From Riptortus pedestris (lineage: Eukaryota > Arthropoda > Insecta > Hemiptera > Alydidae): a stretch of 64,000 nt of DNA. The stretch lies in the NCBI GenBank assembly GCA_019009955.1, contig CM032229.1, forward strand, positions 77,793,001 to 77,857,000, given 5' to 3'. Below the pieces are notes generated by a model. The model made no database searches. It was not told the origin of the DNA and saw nothing but the letters and a program-made list of their open reading frames with translations. The stretch's first letter is position 1, and each line of letters opens with the position of its first letter. The position numbers and the translations under genes were made by a program. Shown here piece by piece: positions 60,268-64,000 of the stretch.

Positions 60268-60307
60268 CATTATTTATAAAAGTACCTATGAAGTAAAAAA
60301 TGTATTA

Positions 60308-61751
60308 TCTTTATATATATAATTCTAGCGTACGTGTGTATGTCACTGAACTCCTCCTAGACGGATGGACCGATTTGATTGAATTTTTAAATACGCGTTC
60401 GGGTGACGCCCCGGATGGTTTAGCGCCGCAGATCGGCCAGGCAGATGGAGCAGGAGTGGGGGTCGTGAGGGAGGCCTGAAATTTAAAATAGCCGTATTTT
60501 GTTTCCTATTGGTTTTACGGCAAATATGCACAGGATAAGAGTTGTTTATGTTGTTATTTGGAGTAACTTTTGTCATATTCAATTTTGTCGCATATTAAAG
60601 TATAAACGAGATATACACTAACAAAGTAAAGAGGGGCCAACAATTTTATTGGGCACCAACGATTGAACCGAACTGAACAAAACTCGGTATGTGAATTAGC
60701 ATTAGTTCTACCATGGTTATTAGCTGTACTAAATTTGTTAAGTTCAAACGGGAGTGGGGGTTTACTGGAGGCCGAAAACTAAAAAACGCCGATATCTCGG
60801 TTAATATTAAAGACAGTGAAAAAAGGTACATGCCAACGATTATAGATCTTTTAATTTGCAAAAAGATTGGCTCTACGCAAAATTTCGATCAGACTCAAAC
60901 TAACGGAGATATTTGGAATTTTCGAAAATCCTCCCCTCTAAATCCCCCCTCGCAATGATCCGATTCCAGCCGTTGAAGAACATGATCCGTCTTTTAACGT
61001 AAAACGTTTAAATACGGAGTAACGATCGAGCGAAAATTGCGACCGCTAGAGCGTTAACAGGCTAATACACCTCTATCTTTTTATATATATATAATTCTAG
61101 CGTACGTGTGTATGTCACTGAACTCCTCCTAGACGGATGGACCGATTTGATTGAATTTTTAAATACGCGTTCGGGTGACGCCCCGGATGGTTTAGCGCCG
61201 CAGATCGGCCTGGCAGATGGAGCAGGTCTCCATCGAGGTTATTGGAAATGTAATGAAACGTTAATATGTTTATCTTATGTACGTCCTTAGAGTTTAAGTA
61301 TGTTATGTAAATAAAGATGTTTTCAGCTGCGAGAGGTTTTCACTTTCATACATTGTTATTTATTGCCTAAATTTATTTTAATTTGATTTGAATGTTGCAA
61401 TTATTTTCTTTTCTTTATTTATATTTATGTATTTGCGTTATTATTGTTGAGGGCTTTTATTTATTTCAGTTATTGGTCTACAACTGTTTGTTTGTAAGAA
61501 CGTGTAGTGCGCATTCTACCAGATAATCACAGAACTAAAACGTCTTCTTTTCCTTCTCTCATTTTTCATTTTCTTTTTGCGTACCAAGTTTTAGTGATAT
61601 TTTATTTACTATTTGTTTTTAGGCAAAGGTGCATATAACAAATGTTTTTTTGCGTTTTTAAAAGTAGATTTTCTTAAAACATAATATTATTAAATTTAAT
61701 ATCCTAATCGCTTTATATATAATGCAGGACAACGTCTGCCGGGTCCGCTAG
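60308..61751 (+). mobile_element. Helitron, non-autonomous, with two 5' ends
   Basis: It is inserted between A (60307) and T (61752). It starts TCTTTATATATATAATTCTA and ends GTCTGCCGGGTCCGCTAG with T after it. A second ~135-bp 5' end copy begins at about 61076. The interior of the first part contains a reversed Helitron module and a Helentron-like body (ATATCTCGGTTAATATTAAA to GACCGCTAGAGCGTTAAC). No RepHel frame. Confidence 0.8.
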
Positions 61752-62155
61752 TATATGTTTATTATAAAATTGTGTAAGTTGTAGTATGTAGGCATTCGCT
61801 TTGTGATCGCAATACATTTTGAACTTGTAAAAACCTGCACATAATGATATACCAGTATCATCTTGTTACAAGCATACGTGCAGTCTCAGAGCTTCGCGAA
61901 CTTGCACTGACTTGTTCAATTCGTCACTCTATAAATACGAATGTGAGACAAATACGTTTATTCGTTTCCTGAATCTTGAAAAGGAAAGTGCTAAGAAAAT
62001 ATTTAAAAAAAAACATAAACTGGTAGTTTTCACACAAATTATAGTGAATCAGTGTTATTTTATTTGAGTGTGCCGAAGAAAAGTAAGTACATTATTTTTT
62101 GTTAAATTTTAGATTTATACTCGTAGTTAGCAAAGATAGATAAATTACGCCAATC

Positions 62156-62410
62156 ATGACTTCAGTTATTAGTAGTTTAATATTCAAATCATATAATCCC
62201 GTATTATGGAATATTGCGAGGAAATTTTTAATTTTCTTTCCATCGTCATACCTAGTGGAAAGGGGGTTCAGCACTGTTACCAATCTCCTAACGAAAAAAA
62301 GAAACATACTGGGCATCATTAGCCGAGGAGATTTAAGATTAAACCTTACAAAATTGACGCCAAATGTTGATAATTTATTATTAAAGCATCAGGTTCATCC
62401 TTCTCACTAA
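62156..62410 (+). pseudogene. hAT transposase C-terminal fragment
   Basis: An 84-codon frame has FPSSYLVERGFSTVTNLLTK and RGDLRLNLTKLTPNV, the hAT C-terminal dimerisation region typical of ZBED5/SCAND3-type hAT transposases. A GTGCCGAAGAAAAG/GTAAGT sequence at 62069-62088 resembles a mutated first exon with splice donor. The BED finger, catalytic core and middle are deleted, so the protein is not functional. Confidence 0.8.
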
Positions 62411-62528
62411 AGCATTTACTTATTGCATAGTTTATTTTATGTTACGTATATTTTATACAACAGAAACAAAATTTTATTTTGAGTAGTTTTAATTCAAATT
62501 CAATTAATAAATGTATAAAACTTAACAT

Positions 62529-62765
62529 TACTCTTGGGGCTCAGGTTAGCCATGCGAGTTAAAGCGTTGACCTTTATCTCACATGGTAAACCTAGAGTGG
62601 CGAGTTCGATTCTTGCCTGGGCAAAGGAAATTATTTAGTGACGAAATTCATTAAATAACGTCCTAAAATCCCACCCTGGCTAGAAACGGGTGGTAACCTG
62701 TAGATAACCCGTCCCGATTAGCCTAAGCTGCAAAAAGTGGACGTTAATAAATAAATAATAATAAT
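62529..62765 (+). repeat. full-length tRNA-derived SINE
   Basis: Target duplication ATAAAACTTAACAT (62515-62528 and 62764-62777, sharing bases with the A/T tail). The A-box region GGCTCAGGTTAGCCATGCGA, B box GAGTTCGATTCTTGCC, body ACCCTGGCTAGAAACGGGTG, tail AAAAAGTGGACGTTAATAAA and (ATA)n. The best reference copy in the window. Confidence 0.88.
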
Positions 62766-62928
62766 AAAACTTAACATGTGTTTTTACTTTAAGTTTTTAA
62801 CACTAAACTTCACTACAGTTAGAAATTTACAAAAAATCAATATCAAGTAAGTAGGGGGTCTACCCAAAACCGAAAAACATGGCAAGGGGTCTACGACACA
62901 AAAAAGTTTGGGAACCTCTGGTCTAATG

Positions 62929-63364
62929 TATGATTTTCATGAACAACCGATCTGAATAATTCATAAAAGGAGTTCCACTGTGTAATGTCTCCTTTAAAAA
63001 TCGGAATTTTTATTGGTGCAACCTCACACTTAATATTAAAATCAGTTTTCATATTAACTACTTTAGGTGTAATTTCTGCAATTTTTTCTTCCAGAGTACT
63101 TTTTATACGGAAATAATCTTTCTCAAATTTGTCAATATAATCATCTTCAAGCATGTCATGCATATGGATTGATAATTCATTAAATTCATCAAACATCTTA
63201 CCTGAGTCCTTACTTCTTTCTTTTAATTCCGATAATGATGCATTCTCAAAATTAGATGATGATAAAAAAATTAACATTCTTGTTAATCTTGCCCTTAAAA
63301 CTGACTTCTTTTTCTTTAATAATTCACCTTCCATGATTATCAGTAAAACGAAGAATCCACACAA
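62929..63364 (-). pseudogene. BEL/Pao-like gag, N-terminal half
   Basis: The frame gives a Lys/Arg-rich start (KKKKSVLRARLTRMLIFL), an acidic helical region, then IKIPIFKGDITQWNSFYELF and RSVVHEN, the FxGD..xWxSFxxLFxxxVH signature at the start of the DUF1759 domain. It is cut by the hAT element at the target site. A Met 11 codons into the listed frame is the likelier start. Confidence 0.75.
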
Positions 63365-63439
63365 GGAAAAAAAACTTTTAATGAAAGAGTGTTGCTATCT
63401 AAACGAAAATTTCACAATTGAGAACGAAAGTTCAAAAAA

Positions 63440-63449
63440 CCTGACACCA
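63440..63449 (-). other. primer-binding-like site
   Basis: Minus-strand TGGTGTCAGG directly after the 5' LTR, the usual position and TGG start of a tRNA primer-binding site. The primer tRNA is not determined. Confidence 0.6.
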
Positions 63450-63654
63450 TGTTTTAATAATTAGTCCTGGTAATAAAACATACACAAAATCTTATATAAA
63501 GTCTATTTATCATTATTAAGTACACAAGATAAACTGTAACTAAAGAACACAAGATAAGCTGTACATGATTATAATACACCATAACAAACATCAGCTTCCC
63601 TCTTCCTATCCTAGCTATAACCATCCTTCCTTAACAGTGTAGCCACATATAACA
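63450..63654 (-). repeat. 5' LTR
   Basis: Starts TGTTATATGTGGCTACACTG and ends TTATTAAAACA on the minus strand. It aligns with 56052-56271. Confidence 0.85.
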
Positions 63655-63659
63655 CCTCC

Positions 63660-64000
63660 CCCCCCCCCTCCAAACATTAATTAGTACAAAATGTTAGTTT
63701 AACGTCAATTGTGTTTAATACTTAATTTAATTAATTAACAAAAACTTTTAGTATTGTGAAAATAATGTACTCAGAATTGTTAAAACAATTTAATGAAAAA
63801 GAACTGAGATCTTAAATGAGTGGAACTTGGTTGGACAGTGTTGGGAATGGGGGGGGGGGAGACTTCCTGTGTGCTATCTCCTTACAACTGTTAACTTTAT
63901 ACCATAGTTCTCTGTTTTATCTATCAATTTCTCCTTTCCAATACATTTACTTGAATGTTCTGAGTGTATGCATAAAACTCTTGCATTTTAATAATGGGAG
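63660..64000. other. no gene seen
   Basis: AT-rich flank of the LTR retrotransposon. C and G runs at 63660 and 63849. No coding frame. Confidence 0.45.

Larger units (their letters stand above)
59866..62920 (+). mobile_element. hAT transposon, internally deleted, with nested insertions
   Basis: An exact 8-bp target duplication GTCTAATG flanks it (59858-59865 and 62921-62928). Terminal inverted repeats are CTATGATTCCCAAAG (left) and CAGAGGTTCCCAAAC (right, reverse complement). Subterminal GGGGTCTAYG repeats occur at both ends. It keeps only the 3' part of a transposase. Nested inside are a MITE, a Helitron and a SINE. Confidence 0.92.
56052..63654 (-). mobile_element. LTR retrotransposon: BEL/Pao-like gag with Ty3/gypsy-like pol
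   Basis: Two LTRs (56052-56271 and 63450-63654), a primer-binding-like site, a polypurine tract and decayed gag-protease-RT-RNase H-integrase segments all lie in minus orientation. A hAT element (3.06 kb) splits gag; without it the element is ~4.5 kb. Frameshifts and stops make it inactive. Flanks (CCCCC / CCTCC) are only approximately a 5-bp target duplication. Confidence 0.85.

Noticed and set aside
62891..62928. C-terminal residues of the 157-codon gag frame after the hAT boundary
   Set aside because: These codons are hAT terminal sequence, not gag; the real gag segment stops at the target duplication.

Overview
The window looks like animal nuclear DNA, most plausibly from an arthropod. 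That rests on AT-rich sequence, GT-AG introns, tRNA-derived SINEs, piggyBac, hAT, Tc1/mariner-like, Helitron-like, Penelope-like and Ty3/gypsy-like elements, and many long (AT)n, (TG)n and (CA)n microsatellites. I could not identify the species. There is no prokaryotic feature, rRNA, convincing tRNA gene or CRISPR array. Most long open frames are chance frames in AT-rich or microsatellite DNA.

Only one host gene is well supported. It lies on the minus strand at 11662-17552. Four exons with consensus splice sites and fully compatible phases encode the C-terminal ~238 residues of a low-complexity protein rich in Gln, Tyr, Ser, Pro and Thr. I do not recognise the family. Its 5' exons were not found, and its introns are full of transposon copies.

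The rest is layered mobile DNA. (i) Many copies of a ~0.6-0.75 kb family share a 5' end with a CACGCAG..CTGCGT stem-loop and a 3' end with the 20-bp palindrome GATTTCCCTTAAGGGAAATC. The motif GCAGATTTCCC is inverted between the ends but sits at unequal distances from them, which is the asymmetric-TIR layout of Helentron (Helitron2) elements. (ii) A second family ends in a CCCGG/CCGGG hairpin followed by CTAG and T, as Helitrons do. It carries a ~310-bp internal module, expanded to about 11 tandem units at 38.9-42.5 kb. (iii) A piggyBac relic (5193-6676) interrupts a copy of the first family, and an uninterrupted paralogue lies at 48.29-49.03 kb. (iv) A large imperfect inverted repeat has arms at ~42.7-47.1 kb and ~51.4-55.35 kb.

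The right end holds a nested set. A Ty3/gypsy-like LTR retrotransposon (56052-63654, minus) is split inside gag by a hAT element (59866-62920) with an exact 8-bp target duplication. The hAT element in turn contains a Tc1-like MITE, a Helitron with two 5' ends, and a full-length SINE. The retrotransposon is unusual: its gag resembles BEL/Pao gag (DUF1759-like), while its zinc knuckles, protease, RT, RNase H and integrase are Ty3/gypsy-like.

Repeat-rich parts (about 38.6-46.0 and 52.5-55.3 kb) show many one-base insertions and deletions between copies. This may reflect imperfect consensus polishing as much as biology.
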